DNA of 35,977 bases, taken from contig NZ_SUEO01000036.1 of NCBI RefSeq assembly GCF_004962925.1, positions 1-35,977 on the forward strand. Reading direction: 5' to 3'. The notes beneath the pieces were generated by a model. That model worked only from the letters and a program-made list of their open reading frames with translations, was not told the origin of the DNA and searched no databases. Position numbers and translations under genes: made by a program. Shown piece after piece: positions 18,014-26,743 of this stretch. This stretch comes from Mesorhizobium sp. GTDB lineage: Bacteria; Pseudomonadota; Alphaproteobacteria; Rhizobiales; Rhizobiaceae. Every line of letters begins with the position of its first letter. The first letter of the stretch is position 1.

Positions 18014-20386
18014 TCAGAAGCGGGTCGATATGCCGAAGTTGAATTCCTGCACGTCGTCGGTGTCTTCCTTGAGGACCGGGATCGCATAGTCGATGCGGAT
18101 CGGGCCGAACGGCGACGCCCACATCAGACCGACGCCGACCGAGGCGCGCCACTGCATGTCGGTTGTCGATTGGTCGACCAAATCAGATCTGACCTTGCTG
18201 CCATAGAGCGTCGCCGCATCGGCGAAGACCGCACCGCGCAGGCCGAAGCTCTCCGGAATGACCGGCATCGGAAACTGGGCTTCCGCCGAGGCATTGAAAT
18301 AGGTGGTGCCGCCGAGATGGTCGTCAAAGCCCTCATTGTCGACAGGGCCGATGCCGCCATAGGCAAAGCCGCGGATCATGCGGTCGCTGCTCTGGAAATG
18401 ATCGAAGATGCGCAGGTCGCCGCCGCCGAAGCCTTGGACGTGGCCTGCCCCGCCCGAAACCAAGCCGACCAGATCAAGCTGCTCCGACAATGTCTGGTAG
18501 ACGCTGCCACGCGCCGTCACCTTGACGAACTTGGCGTCACCGCCGAGCCCGGCCACCTCCGTGGTGACATTGGCGTAGATGCCTTCATGCGGGTTCTTCA
18601 TGTCGTCGATGGTGTTGTAGACCAGGCCGAGACTGACCGACGACTTGAGCCACGGGCTTTCCTCAATCCCTTCAAAGATTGCCTGAGAGACATCGCAGTC
18701 GGCGTCGGGGATGCCATCGTTGTTATCATCGCAGTCATCGTCGAGCTTATATTTCTCCTGCGAGATATTATACGCCAGCTGCGTCGAGATGTTGTCGGTG
18801 ATCGGCAGGCCAAAGCGCACTGTCGCGCCTATCGTCTCGCTCTTGTACTCGTCGTATTCCCTGGTCCGGTTGAAGACGTCGAAACCGGCAGCGATACGCC
18901 GCCCGAGGAAATAGGGCTCGGTGAAGGAGAAGCTGTAGTCGCGCGAATTCTTGCCGCCGCCCGCCGATAACTTGATGAACTGGCCGCGTCCGAGGAAGTT
19001 GCGCTCGGTGATCGATCCTTCGACGGATGGACCTGCCGTGTCGCCGCCGGTCGAATAGCCGGCGCCAACCGAGAACTCGCCGGTCGATTTCTCGACCACG
19101 TCGACCACGAGCACCACCTGGTCTGGCTCAGAGCCGGGCACAGTGGAAACCTCGACTTTTTCAAAATAATCCAGCGCTTCCAGCCGCTTCTTCGCGCGCT
19201 GGATGAGAACCTGGTTGAAGGCATCGCCCTCACTCACGTCGAATTCGCGACGAATGACATAGTCGCGTGTCCGGTCGTTGCCGCGAATCTCGATGCGCTC
19301 GACATAGGCCTTGGTGCCCTGGTCGATCGTATAGACCACCGAAATGGTGTGGTTCTCGAAATTGCGGTCGCCGCGCGGCGTCACCTGAGCGAAGGCATAG
19401 CCGGAACCGGCGACCGTCTCGGTCAGCGCGATGATGGTGTCTTCGACGTCCTTGGCGTTGTAGACATCGCCCTTGTGGGTCTCGACCACCGACTGCAGCG
19501 ATGCGCCGTCGACCTCGGGAATGGTGCTCTCGACGCTGACATCGCCAAATGTATAGCGATCGCCCTCCTGCACGGTGATGGTCACCGTGTACTTGTTGGT
19601 GGTCTCGTCGAGTTCGCCGACCGCAGAAACGACCTGAAAATCGGCATAGCCGTGATTGTAATAGAACCGGCGCAGCAGTTCCTGGTCGGCGCGCAGCTTG
19701 TCGTCATCATAGACGTCGTCGCGCAGCACGAACGACAGGAAGGACGAGCGTTTGGTGGAGATGACGTCGGACAGGCGACGGCTCGAATAGGCGCTGTTGC
19801 CGACGAAATTGACCGCGGCGATCTGCGTGCGGCCGCCTTCGTTGATGTTGAATACCACGTTCACGCGGTTGTCGCCGAGATCCATGATCTGGGTGGTCAC
19901 GGCGGCGTCGTCGCGACCGATACGCCTGTAGGCCGCCTTGACCGCCTCGACATCGGCATCGAGTGCCTGCTGCGAGAACGTTCCACGCGGCTTCAACTGA
20001 ACCGCGGCCGCAAGGGCGTTGTCCTTGAGCTTCTTGTTGCCCTGGAACAGCACCTGGTTCACGACCTGATATTCGGAAACCTTGACGACCAGCGACGACC
20101 CGACCTGGTTGATCTGGACGTCCGAGAACAGCCCGGTGCCGAACAGCGCCTTGACCGCGTCGTCGATATCGGCGCTGGAAAAGGCCTTGCCGGGCTTGAT
20201 GGTGATGTAATTGCGGATCGTGTCGGCGTCGACACGCTGATTGCCGCTGACTTCAACTCTTGAGACAACAGCGGCCTCGGCCGCCGATGTGGCAACGAAT
20301 TGTACTGCGAGCGCACCTGGCACGACCAGAGCGGCGGACAGGGCCACCGCGGACGCGGCGCTCAAAAACTTGGATGCTGCCTTCAT
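18014..20386 (-). CDS. bamA: BamA, outer-membrane beta-barrel assembly protein
   Basis: Central component of the BAM complex, which folds and inserts outer-membrane proteins. The 790-residue product has a signal peptide (about 1-38, ending AEAAV), five POTRA domains (about 40-432) and a 16-strand barrel (about 440-790). The lid-loop motif reads IRGF in RMIRGFAYGG, and the C-terminus ends in the aromatic residue expected of outer-membrane barrels (GISTRF). Residues 547-565 form an Asp-rich loop with two Cys, resembling a calcium-binding type-3 repeat. A well-matched promoter precedes the gene at 20455-20483. rseP lies 217 bases upstream on the same strand, lpxD 179 bases downstream. Confidence 0.96.
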   Translation of the reverse strand: MKAASKFLSAASAVALSAALVVPGALAVQFVATSAAEAAVVSRVEVSGNQRVDADTIRNYITIKPGKAFSSADIDDAVKALFGTGLFSDVQINQVGSSLVVKVSEYQVVNQVLFQGNKKLKDNALAAAVQLKPRGTFSQQALDADVEAVKAAYRRIGRDDAAVTTQIMDLGDNRVNVVFNINEGGRTQIAAVNFVGNSAYSSRRLSDVISTKRSSFLSFVLRDDVYDDDKLRADQELLRRFYYNHGYADFQVVSAVGELDETTNKYTVTITVQEGDRYTFGDVSVESTIPEVDGASLQSVVETHKGDVYNAKDVEDTIIALTETVAGSGYAFAQVTPRGDRNFENHTISVVYTIDQGTKAYVERIEIRGNDRTRDYVIRREFDVSEGDAFNQVLIQRAKKRLEALDYFEKVEVSTVPGSEPDQVVLVVDVVEKSTGEFSVGAGYSTGGDTAGPSVEGSITERNFLGRGQFIKLSAGGGKNSRDYSFSFTEPYFLGRRIAAGFDVFNRTREYDEYKSETIGATVRFGLPITDNISTQLAYNISQEKYKLDDDCDDNNDGIPDADCDVSQAIFEGIEESPWLKSSVSLGLVYNTIDDMKNPHEGIYANVTTEVAGLGGDAKFVKVTARGSVYQTLSEQLDLVGLVSGGAGHVQGFGGGDLRIFDHFQSSDRMIRGFAYGGIGPVDNEGFDDHLGGTTYFNASAEAQFPMPVIPESFGLRGAVFADAATLYGSKVRSDLVDQSTTDMQWRASVGVGLMWASPFGPIRIDYAIPVLKEDTDDVQEFNFGISTRF

Positions 20387-20400
20387 CGGGCTTTTGTACC

Positions 20401-20428
20401 TTTTCTCGAAGTCCCCACGGCGAGAAAA
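20401..20428 (-). other. Leader hairpin before bamA
   Basis: TTTTCTCG (20401-20408) and CGAGAAAA (20421-20428) are perfect 8-base complements around a 12-base loop. They lie in the bamA leader, about 14 bases before the start codon. The hairpin could influence access to the ribosome-binding region; no function is shown. Confidence 0.35.
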
Positions 20429-20454
20429 CCGGACGTGCGGTAATTTCCCCTACC

Positions 20455-20483
20455 GTATTAACCGGATTTTCCCTACACGCAAG
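20455..20483 (-). promoter_or_regulatory. Putative bamA promoter
   Basis: On the minus strand CTTGCG (20478-20483) is followed, after exactly 17 bases, by TAATAC (20455-20460). This fits the housekeeping promoter form of rhizobia (CTTGAC, 17 bases, CTATAT). It gives a leader of roughly 60 bases. The same CTTGCG-N17 form occurs before rpsB. An inverted repeat GGTTAA/TTAACC (20490-20495, 20507-20512) lies just upstream. Confidence 0.6.
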
Positions 20484-20603
20484 GCTCCTGGTTAATTTGT
20501 ATTTACTTAACCCTGTTGCGTGGCTTTCGCGTCACGCATATCCCCACGCATGGTAAACGGCGTCTCAACGTTGGCTGTGCCGAAGCCAAATTTCTTCATG
20601 ATT

Positions 20604-21746
20604 TCAGCACCCAAACAGATCGTTCCAGAAAACGAAGCCCATGAAGCCCAACACGAGCATGAAGCCAGCCCTGTAACCCATCTCCATCATCCGCTCCGAC
20701 ACCGGTCGCCGAATGACGGCCTCCACGCCGTAGAACAAGAGATGGCCGCCGTCGAGGGGGGGAATCGGCAAAAGGTTGAGAATGCCGATACCGACCGACA
20801 GCAGCGCGACAAGTTGCACGAGCCAATCGAAGCCCAATTTTGCCGCCTGCCCCGACATCTTTGCGATCTTGATTGGGCCGCCCAGCTGGCATTTGTCTTC
20901 GCGGCCGACGACGAAACGCTGCAGGAACTGACCGGTGCGCTGAATGATATATCCCGTCTCCTCGACCGCCGCCCCTACCGCTTCGACCGGGTTGTAGGTG
21001 ACTAGTCTGGGCTGGCCGAATTCCTGATTGTTGACGACGCCTATCACGGCCACTTTGACCTTGTTGCCCAGCCCATCTTGCTGCTCCATCAGCTCCGGCG
21101 TCGCCGTGGCGGTGATCTCCTTGCCGTCGCGCAACATGACGAAGGTGATGGCATCGCCGCCGCGGCCCGAAACCAGGCGTTGGACGTCGGAGAACGTCTG
21201 AACCTTGCTGCCGTTGACGCTGACGAATCGGTCGCCAGGCAGGATGCCAGCCCTGGCCGCTGGACTGCCGGCGGTGACTTCAGCCACCATTGGCTCCATC
21301 ACAGGGCGGCCATAGGCGGAAAACAGCACCGCAAAGACGGCAATCGTCAGCAGGAAATTGAACAGCGGGCCGGCCACCACAGTCGCCGCGCGCTTCCAGA
21401 CCGGCTGCGTGTGAAAGGCAATCTTGCGTTCGGCATTGGTCAGCGATTCGAGCTCCTCCGAGCTGGGCTGGCTCGATGTGGCATTCATATCGCCGACGAA
21501 TTTGACATAGCCGCCAAGCGGAATGGCACAGAGTTTCCAGCGTGTGCCATGGCTGTCATTGAAGCCAAAGAGTTCCGGGCCGAAGCCGATCGAAAAGGCC
21601 TTTACGCCGATGCCGCACCAGCGGCCGACCAGGTAATGGCCCATCTCGTGGACGAACACGACCACGGTCAGCACGAACAGGAAAGGCACCAGCGTGCCGA
21701 GGAAAAAGCCCTCCGTGCTGAAAACCGCGTGAAGAATCTCGTTCAA
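20604..21746 (-). CDS. rseP: RseP/RasP-type site-2 zinc protease
   Basis: Intramembrane metalloprotease that cleaves membrane-bound anti-sigma factors and remnant signal peptides. The 380-residue product has the HExxH motif in the first helix (HEMGH, residues 33-37) and the second zinc-ligand motif NLLPIPPLDGGH near the C-terminus. Between them lies one PDZ domain (about 140-215, SPAARAGILPGDRFVSVNG), fewer than the two of E. coli RseP. Membrane helices are at about 15-35, 120-140, 325-345 and 355-375. GAGG lies just before the start. cdsA is 103 bases upstream; the dxr gene often found in that position is missing. Confidence 0.95.
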   Translation of the reverse strand: MNEILHAVFSTEGFFLGTLVPFLFVLTVVVFVHEMGHYLVGRWCGIGVKAFSIGFGPELFGFNDSHGTRWKLCAIPLGGYVKFVGDMNATSSQPSSEELESLTNAERKIAFHTQPVWKRAATVVAGPLFNFLLTIAVFAVLFSAYGRPVMEPMVAEVTAGSPAARAGILPGDRFVSVNGSKVQTFSDVQRLVSGRGGDAITFVMLRDGKEITATATPELMEQQDGLGNKVKVAVIGVVNNQEFGQPRLVTYNPVEAVGAAVEETGYIIQRTGQFLQRFVVGREDKCQLGGPIKIAKMSGQAAKLGFDWLVQLVALLSVGIGILNLLPIPPLDGGHLLFYGVEAVIRRPVSERMMEMGYRAGFMLVLGFMGFVFWNDLFGC

Positions 21747-21849
21747 TTCATGTCCTCAAAAATCGTCCGCAGCACGCTCGTACCGCGACTGTGACATCAA
21801 TCCAGGCGAATCCATGGCGCATCCTGCGCAGATCAAGACACAATGCCGA

Positions 21850-22665
21850 TCAAGCTGGAAACAGCCCCTGCGCCGGATGGTCGGCGGTCGCCGAAATCCA
21901 ACCGATGACGTATAGGGCGAAGGCCGCCGCGACAAGTCCATCGACCCGGTCCATGACACCGCCATGGCCCGGTATCAGCGTGCCCGAATCTTTGCGGTCG
22001 TGCCGGCGCTTCACCCATGATTCGAAAAGGTCGCCGGCCTGGGCGACGATCGAAAGCACGAGCGCAACGACGCCGAGCACTGCGAGATTGCCGGCTCCGG
22101 CCGTAGCGGCCAAAAGCAGTCCGGCAACCACTCCGCCGACGGCGCCGCCGAGTGCCCCGCTCTGCGTCTTGCCGGGCGAGATCGACGGCGCCAGCTTCGG
22201 ACCGCCGACGGCGCGGCCGACGAAATAGGCTGATATGTCGGTCGCCCAAACCACTGCGAACAGGAAAAGAATGGCGACCAGGCCCGAATGGTCGCCGTCG
22301 CGCAAAAGAGCAAGCGACAGGCCGGAAATGGCGGCATAGGCAAGGCCGGACGGGTCCCACTGTCCCGTCTGGCGCATCGAGCCCACGACCACGGTGACAA
22401 CGACCATCACTGCTCCAAGAAGCAGCAGCCAGGACGCAGGCAGGCCGGCGATCAAGGCGACGACGAAGACCAGAAGCAGCGCATCCGGCAGAAGACCAAG
22501 ACCCGTGGCGGCGACCGGGCGGCACATTCGCGTCCATTCGTAGAAGATCAGGATCGTCATAGCGGCGCTAAGCAGCCGGAAAGGCAGTCCGCCGAGCCAG
22601 GTCAGGCCAAGCGTGACGACGGCAAGCACGACAGCGGAAATAACACGAAGCTGGAGGTTGCTCAT
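21850..22665 (-). CDS. cdsA: Phosphatidate cytidylyltransferase
   Basis: Makes CDP-diacylglycerol, the branch point for all membrane phospholipids, in the inner membrane. The 271-residue product has about eight hydrophobic helices and the complete CDP-diglyceride synthase signature near the C-terminus ([13 protein letters not shown] followed by [13 protein letters not shown]). The start at 22665 ([12 protein letters not shown]) overlaps the uppS stop by 4 bases (ATGA); the frame is open further upstream, but that lies within uppS and is Arg-rich. The 3' neighbour is rseP after a 103-base gap without a gene. Confidence 0.95.
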   Translation of the reverse strand: MSNLQLRVISAVVLAVVTLGLTWLGGLPFRLLSAAMTILIFYEWTRMCRPVAATGLGLLPDALLLVFVVALIAGLPASWLLLLGAVMVVVTVVVGSMRQTGQWDPSGLAYAAISGLSLALLRDGDHSGLVAILFLFAVVWATDISAYFVGRAVGGPKLAPSISPGKTQSGALGGAVGGVVAGLLLAATAGAGNLAVLGVVALVLSIVAQAGDLFESWVKRRHDRKDSGTLIPGHGGVMDRVDGLVAAAFALYVIGWISATADHPAQGLFPA

Positions 22666-23393
22666 CCCTTGGCCGTCACGGCGACGTCTTGAGCGCCAAG
22701 CCCGCCGAAACGGCGCTCGCGGCCAGCGAAATCGCGCAATGCGTCGGCCAAATGCTCGCGGCTGAAATCGGGCCAGTAGCAAGGCAGGAAGACGAGTTCG
22801 CTATAGGCCGCCTGCCACAGAAGAAAATTCGACAGCCTGAGTTCGCCGCTGGTGCGGATGACCAGCTCAGGGTCCGGAATACCCTGGGTATCGAGAGAGC
22901 CGGCAAAGGATTCGGCCGTGATCGCCTCGCTGTCGAGCTCGCCACGCGCCACCGCCGAGGCAAGCTTGCGCGCCGTGCGCACGATCTCGTCGCGCCCGCC
23001 ATAGTTGAAGGCGATGACCAGGGTCAGCGCCTCGTTGCGCATGGTCAGCGTTTCGGCCTCTTCAAGCAGGGTCCTGATATCAGGTTGCAACCCTGCCCTG
23101 TCGCCGATGATCCTGACCCGCACGCCGCTTTGGTGCAGTTCGGCGAGATCGCGGCGGATGAAGATTTTCAAGAGGCCCATCAGATCACTGACTTCGGACT
23201 TCGGTCGCGACCAGTTTTCCGACGAGAAGGCGTAGACGGTCAGGAAGGAAATGCCGAGGCCAGGAGCGGCGCGCACCGTGTTGCGCAGCGCCTCGACGCC
23301 GGCACGATGGCCGGCAAGCCGCGGCATGCCACGCGCCTTGGCCCAACGTCCGTTTCCGTCCATGATGATCGCGACATGCGCGGGGCTTGTCAT
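22662..23393 (-). CDS. uppS: Isoprenyl transferase (undecaprenyl diphosphate synthase)
   Basis: cis-Prenyltransferase that extends farnesyl diphosphate to undecaprenyl diphosphate, the lipid carrier for peptidoglycan and O-antigen. The 243-residue product shows the catalytic [11 protein letters not shown] (Asp12), GHRAG (about 28-32), [10 protein letters not shown] (about 54-63) and the [15 protein letters not shown] block with the conserved Arg and Ser. The gene starts 23 bases after the frr stop and overlaps cdsA by 4 bases, the standard alphaproteobacterial order. Confidence 0.96.
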   Translation of the reverse strand: MTSPAHVAIIMDGNGRWAKARGMPRLAGHRAGVEALRNTVRAAPGLGISFLTVYAFSSENWSRPKSEVSDLMGLLKIFIRRDLAELHQSGVRVRIIGDRAGLQPDIRTLLEEAETLTMRNEALTLVIAFNYGGRDEIVRTARKLASAVARGELDSEAITAESFAGSLDTQGIPDPELVIRTSGELRLSNFLLWQAAYSELVFLPCYWPDFSREHLADALRDFAGRERRFGGLGAQDVAVTAKG

Positions 23394-23416
23394 AGTTTCG
23401 CTTTCGGGTCGGACCC

Positions 23417-23971
23417 TTAAACCTGCATGATTTCAGCTTCCTTATCGGAAAGCAGATGGTCGATGGTGCCGATCATCTCGTCGGTGAGCTTCTGGACCTG
23501 GTCGGATCGCTTGCGCTGATCGTCCTCGCTGATGTCGCCGTCCTTTTCCGCCTTTTTGAGAAACTCCATGCCGTCCCGGCGCACGTGGCGCACGGCGATG
23601 CGGGCATTCTCGGCATAACCATGCGAGATCTTGACCAGCTCCTTGCGGCGCTGCTCGTTGAGCTCGGGCAGCGGAATTCTGAGATTGGTGCCGTCGACGA
23701 TCGGATTGAAGCCAAGATTGGATTCGCGAATGGCGCGATCGACCGCGCCGACCATCGACTTGTCCCAGACCGAAACCGAAATCATGCGCGGCTCCGGCAC
23801 CGACACGTTCGCCACCTGGTTGATCGGCATGGTGGTGCCATAGGCCTGCACCTGGATTGCGTCGAGCAGGTTGCTCGAGGCGCGGCCGGTCCGCAGCGAA
23901 GCCAGATCGTGCTTGAACGCAGCGATCGCCCCGTCCATGCGCCGTTTGAGATCATCGTATTCGCCACTCAT
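23417..23971 (-). CDS. frr: Ribosome recycling factor
   Basis: With EF-G it splits post-termination ribosomes. The 184-residue L-shaped protein begins [20 protein letters not shown] and includes [13 protein letters not shown] and the conserved [17 protein letters not shown] (about 109-126). I chose the ATG at 23971 because GAGGAG lies 6 bases upstream (23978-23983). An ATG two codons earlier abuts that sequence and is unlikely to be used. It follows pyrH after 126 bases holding a repeat-like hairpin. Confidence 0.97.
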   Translation of the reverse strand: MSGEYDDLKRRMDGAIAAFKHDLASLRTGRASSNLLDAIQVQAYGTTMPINQVANVSVPEPRMISVSVWDKSMVGAVDRAIRESNLGFNPIVDGTNLRIPLPELNEQRRKELVKISHGYAENARIAVRHVRRDGMEFLKKAEKDGDISEDDQRKRSDQVQKLTDEMIGTIDHLLSDKEAEIMQV

Positions 23972-24032
23972 TATCATCTCCTCGACCCGTTAGCCCGGGT
24001 TCACTGTTCAGGGGTAGCCCCGTGTTCGAGCC

Positions 24033-24085
24033 TCAATCCGAAAACCGGCTCCCGCTTTTCCCGTAGGCGGGCCCTCGGTTTGAGA
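24033..24085. repeat. Imperfect palindrome in the pyrH-frr gap (rhizobial repeat-like)
   Basis: CTCAA (24033-24037) pairs with TTGAG (24081-24085), and CCCGC (24052-24056) with GCGGG (24068-24072). The left half, TCCGAAAACCGGCTCCCG, resembles a dispersed repeat half-site of rhizobial genomes. A GGGG-TAG-CCCC mini-hairpin sits at 24012-24022. In the pyrH transcript the whole would fold before frr. Confidence 0.5.
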
Positions 24086-24097
24086 TCCTGCTCCCGA

Positions 24098-24820
24098 TCA
24101 GTCGTCCGCGACGACCGTGCAACGGCCGCCGCCCCTCAGAATATCACCGAAACCACCCTTCTCGTGGATCGAATAGACGATTATCGGAATGTTGTTTTCG
24201 CGCGCAAGTGCAATCGCGGCTGTATCCATGATCGAAAGACCGCGTTTTATCACTTCGCCATGGCTGATGCGCTCGAAGCGAGTCGCGTTCGGGTCCTTCT
24301 TGGGATCGGCCGAATAGACGCCATCGACCTGGGTGCCCTTGAACAGCGCATCGGCGCCAATTTCCGCCGCGCGAAGCGCCGCGGCCGAATCGGTGGTGAA
24401 GAACGGATTGCCGGTGCCGCCGGCGAAAATGACGACCTTGCCCTGGTTCATGTAGGCGGTCGCCTGGCGCTGCGAAAAGCTCTCGCAAAGCTCCGGCATG
24501 GCGATTGCCGACAGCACCACCGCGTCGACGCCGATCTTGTTCAGTGAAGTGCGCAGCGCCAGCGAGTTGATGACGGTGGCAAGCATGCCCATGTGGTCGC
24601 CGGTAACCCGGTCACCGCCCTTCGACGCAACCGCCACGCCGCGAAAGATGTTGCCGCCGCCGATGACAACGCCGACCTCGATGCCCAGTGCGCGGGCTTC
24701 GGCGATGTCGGCGGCGATGCGATCGACCACCGACACGTCGATGCCGAAATGCTGCTCGCCCATCAACGCTTCGCCCGATGCTTTCAGCAAGACACGTCGG
24801 TAGAGGGGCTTCACCGTCAT
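24098..24820 (-). CDS. pyrH: UMP kinase
   Basis: Phosphorylates UMP to UDP; bacterial UMP kinases belong to the amino-acid kinase family and respond to GTP and UTP. The 240-residue product begins MTVKPLYRRVLLKASGEALMG. It has the nucleotide-binding VVIGGGNIFRG (about 52-62), GDHMGMLATVINSLAL and FAGGTGNPFFTTDSAA (about 131-146), all intact. AGGA lies upstream of the ATG. In many relatives it directly follows tsf; here 24821-27697 separates them and holds an accessory cassette and a strong hairpin. Confidence 0.97.
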   Translation of the reverse strand: MTVKPLYRRVLLKASGEALMGEQHFGIDVSVVDRIAADIAEARALGIEVGVVIGGGNIFRGVAVASKGGDRVTGDHMGMLATVINSLALRTSLNKIGVDAVVLSAIAMPELCESFSQRQATAYMNQGKVVIFAGGTGNPFFTTDSAAALRAAEIGADALFKGTQVDGVYSADPKKDPNATRFERISHGEVIKRGLSIMDTAAIALARENNIPIIVYSIHEKGGFGDILRGGGRCTVVADD

Positions 24821-24903
24821 CTGGTCCTCATCATTATGCGTGTGACGCGCCTGGGGCCCCCGCGCAGGCGCTGCCCCGAAACATTGGCGTTCCGATACAC
24901 GAA

Positions 24904-24929
24904 GGGCGCCGCGATGTCACGCGGCGCCC
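24904..24929 (-). terminator. Strong GC hairpin after the aldo/keto reductase gene
   Basis: GGGCGCCGCG (24904-24913) and CGCGGCGCCC (24920-24929) pair perfectly over 10 bases around a 6-base loop. It lies 27 bases past the reductase stop and about 83 bases before pyrH. TTCGTGT follows on the minus strand, so the T run is weak, but the stem probably insulates pyrH from the cassette. Confidence 0.55.
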
Positions 24930-24956
24930 GAGCCGGAAAATTCCAGGCTTTTTCGA

Positions 24957-26066
24957 TCAGTTGCTGCTGACGCTGACGGCTTCGCCCTCGACCACCACTA
25001 GCGGCGAATAGCCGAGAGGCTTGTCGCCGGTCACGATACCCCCGGTGACCCTGACCTGGATCTCGGGCCCGAAATAGGAATGCGGGAATGGTGCCGGAGC
25101 GCTGCTCACCGAATCCAGCCGCCGGCGAAGATCAGGGGGAATCGAAAAATCGAGCGCCGCGAGGTTGTCCTGCAACTGGGCGAGCTTCGTCGCGCCGAGG
25201 ATGATAGTGGCGACGCCGGGCTGTGTCGCAACCCAGTTGAGCGCGACCTGGGCCATGCTGCGGCCGAGCTCGGCAGCGATCCTTTCGAGTTCGGCCACGA
25301 TCGCCCAGTTGTGTTCGCTGAATTTCTGGAAGCCCGGATGTGTGGTATTGCGGAAACCGTCGAGCCGTCCGACATTTCCAGCCTGCGTCGGCCGGTATTT
25401 GCCGCTGAGCAGCCCGCTGGCCAGCGGGCTCCAGACCATGATGCCGGCGCCGTGACGCGTGCCGAACGGCACGAATTCATGCTCGATGGCGCGTTCGGCG
25501 AGCGAATATTCGAGCTGCAGGGCCGAGATCGGCTCATAGCCGCGCAGTTCGGCGATCGCCTGCGCCCGCCCGGCATACCAGGCCGGCACGTCGGACAGGC
25601 CGACATGGCGCACCTTGCCTGCGCGCACGAGGTCGTCAAGCGTGCGCATGACCTCTTCGGCCGGCGTCAACCTGTCCCAGACATGCAGAAGATAGAGATC
25701 GATATAGTCGGTCCCGAGCCGTTTGAGCGAGGCTTCCACCGCGCGCATGATGTTCTTGCGCCCATTGCCGCCGGCGTTCGGATTGCCGGGGTCCGAGTTC
25801 ATGGTGAACTTAGTGGCGATCACCGCCTTGTCGCGCAACCCGCGCTCGGCGACGAATTCGCCGAGCCAGCTCTCGCTGGTGCCGCCCGTATAGAGGTCGG
25901 CCGTGTCGAAGAAATTGCCGCCTGCCTCGACATAGGCGTCGAACATGGCACGGGCAGTTTCTCTGTCGGCCCCCCAGCCCCATTCGGTGCCGAAGGTCAT
26001 CGTGCCCAGCGCCAGCCGGCTGACGCGCAGGCCGCTGTTTCCGAGCGTGTAGTAGGTCATAGTCAT
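24957..26066 (-). CDS. Aldo/keto reductase
   Basis: NAD(P)H-dependent oxidoreductase with a TIM-barrel fold. The 369-residue product has the catalytic tetrad Asp54 (FFDTADLY), Tyr59, Lys86 (VIATKFT) and His128 (YLLHVWD). The cofactor-binding end is conserved (NWVATQPGVATIILGATK, about 275-292). The Gly/Asn-rich loop at about 92-103 and a C-terminal extension of some 40 residues distinguish it from the shortest members. Substrate cannot be read from the sequence. It lies 35 bases after the NTF2-like gene on the same strand and is divergent from a LysR regulator, which probably controls both. The start is MTMTYYTL (26066), with GGAA 8 bases upstream; MTYYTL is the alternative. Confidence 0.9.
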   Translation of the reverse strand: MTMTYYTLGNSGLRVSRLALGTMTFGTEWGWGADRETARAMFDAYVEAGGNFFDTADLYTGGTSESWLGEFVAERGLRDKAVIATKFTMNSDPGNPNAGGNGRKNIMRAVEASLKRLGTDYIDLYLLHVWDRLTPAEEVMRTLDDLVRAGKVRHVGLSDVPAWYAGRAQAIAELRGYEPISALQLEYSLAERAIEHEFVPFGTRHGAGIMVWSPLASGLLSGKYRPTQAGNVGRLDGFRNTTHPGFQKFSEHNWAIVAELERIAAELGRSMAQVALNWVATQPGVATIILGATKLAQLQDNLAALDFSIPPDLRRRLDSVSSAPAPFPHSYFGPEIQVRVTGGIVTGDKPLGYSPLVVVEGEAVSVSSN

Positions 26067-26101
26067 GATGTTGTTCCGAGCGTGATCCGATTAATGCAGC
26101 G

Positions 26102-26629
26102 TCATTGGCCGGGGGTCGTCTTGACCCAGGGATTGCCGCGCTCATGCGTCATGCGAAACGTGAAGCCGTCGACCTTCCAGCCGGCGCCGGAGCGCGTCAG
26201 GTGATGCTCATAGGTGCCCCAGACCTCCCAGAGCGGCTCGCCATTGCCTTCCATTCGGTTCCAGGCATAGCCGTTGGAGAAGATGGTCGCCGCATCGGTC
26301 TCGAGGACGACTTGATGGTTGGTGCGCAGATGCAGGCTGGTCTTGCTGTCTTTGAGGTTGGCTGCCCAAGCGCCGATCAGATCATCGGAGGCGATGTTGG
26401 CCGCAGGCTGACCGGAGAGGCTGCTGAAGTCTGCGGTGACCCGATCCGCGAAATAGCTGCGCGCAAGCTTCCAGTCCTGTGCGTCGACGGCGCGGTCGAT
26501 GGCATCGGCGATGCGGATGACCGCGCGCTCATCGACGAGCGCCCGCCAGTTGGACGGCTCTGCCCCGCCGGCGTCGAGCGGTGCCAGTGCCATGCCTGCA
26601 GCGAAAGTGACGTGCTTCAACGCGTTCAT
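26102..26629 (-). CDS. Secreted NTF2/SnoaL-like protein
   Basis: 175-residue protein with a probable signal peptide (about 1-23, MNALKHVTFAAGMALAPLDAG) and an NTF2/SnoaL-like cone domain (about 28-165). The domain is marked by IADAIDRAVDAQDWKLARSYFAD near the start and GAGWKVDGFTFRMTHERGNPW near the end. Such domains bind small molecules or act as isomerases or cyclases; no specific function can be assigned. The start at 26629 is fixed by AGAGGAG 6 bases upstream (26636-26642); the longer open frame upstream crosses the regulator's intergenic region. It is the first gene of a two-gene unit with the aldo/keto reductase, so the two may act on one substrate. Confidence 0.8.
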   Translation of the reverse strand: MNALKHVTFAAGMALAPLDAGGAEPSNWRALVDERAVIRIADAIDRAVDAQDWKLARSYFADRVTADFSSLSGQPAANIASDDLIGAWAANLKDSKTSLHLRTNHQVVLETDAATIFSNGYAWNRMEGNGEPLWEVWGTYEHHLTRSGAGWKVDGFTFRMTHERGNPWVKTTPGQ

Positions 26630-26705
26630 GTCTTTCTCCTCTGTGCAGCTTCCCGCCGCCGATGTGTTGACGACAATGTGGACGGGCGCCCCGACATCGA
26701 TAAGA

Positions 26706-26720
26706 TTGCATTGTTCGCAA
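26706..26720. promoter_or_regulatory. Candidate LysR-type operator
   Basis: TTGC-ATTGTTC-GCAA is a dyad containing the T-N11-A core (T26707 to A26719) of LysR-type binding sites. It lies in the 114-base divergent gap, 24 bases before the regulator start. A second inverted repeat, CATGC/GCATG (26725-26729, 26738-26742), abuts the regulator start codon. Confidence 0.5.
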
Positions 26721-26743
26721 AGACCATGCGATATCATGCATGA

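Noticed and set aside
21756..21965. A small open frame in the cdsA-rseP gap
   Set aside because: It mostly overlaps cdsA in another frame and shows no similarity to Dxr or any family I know, so it is not a dxr remnant.
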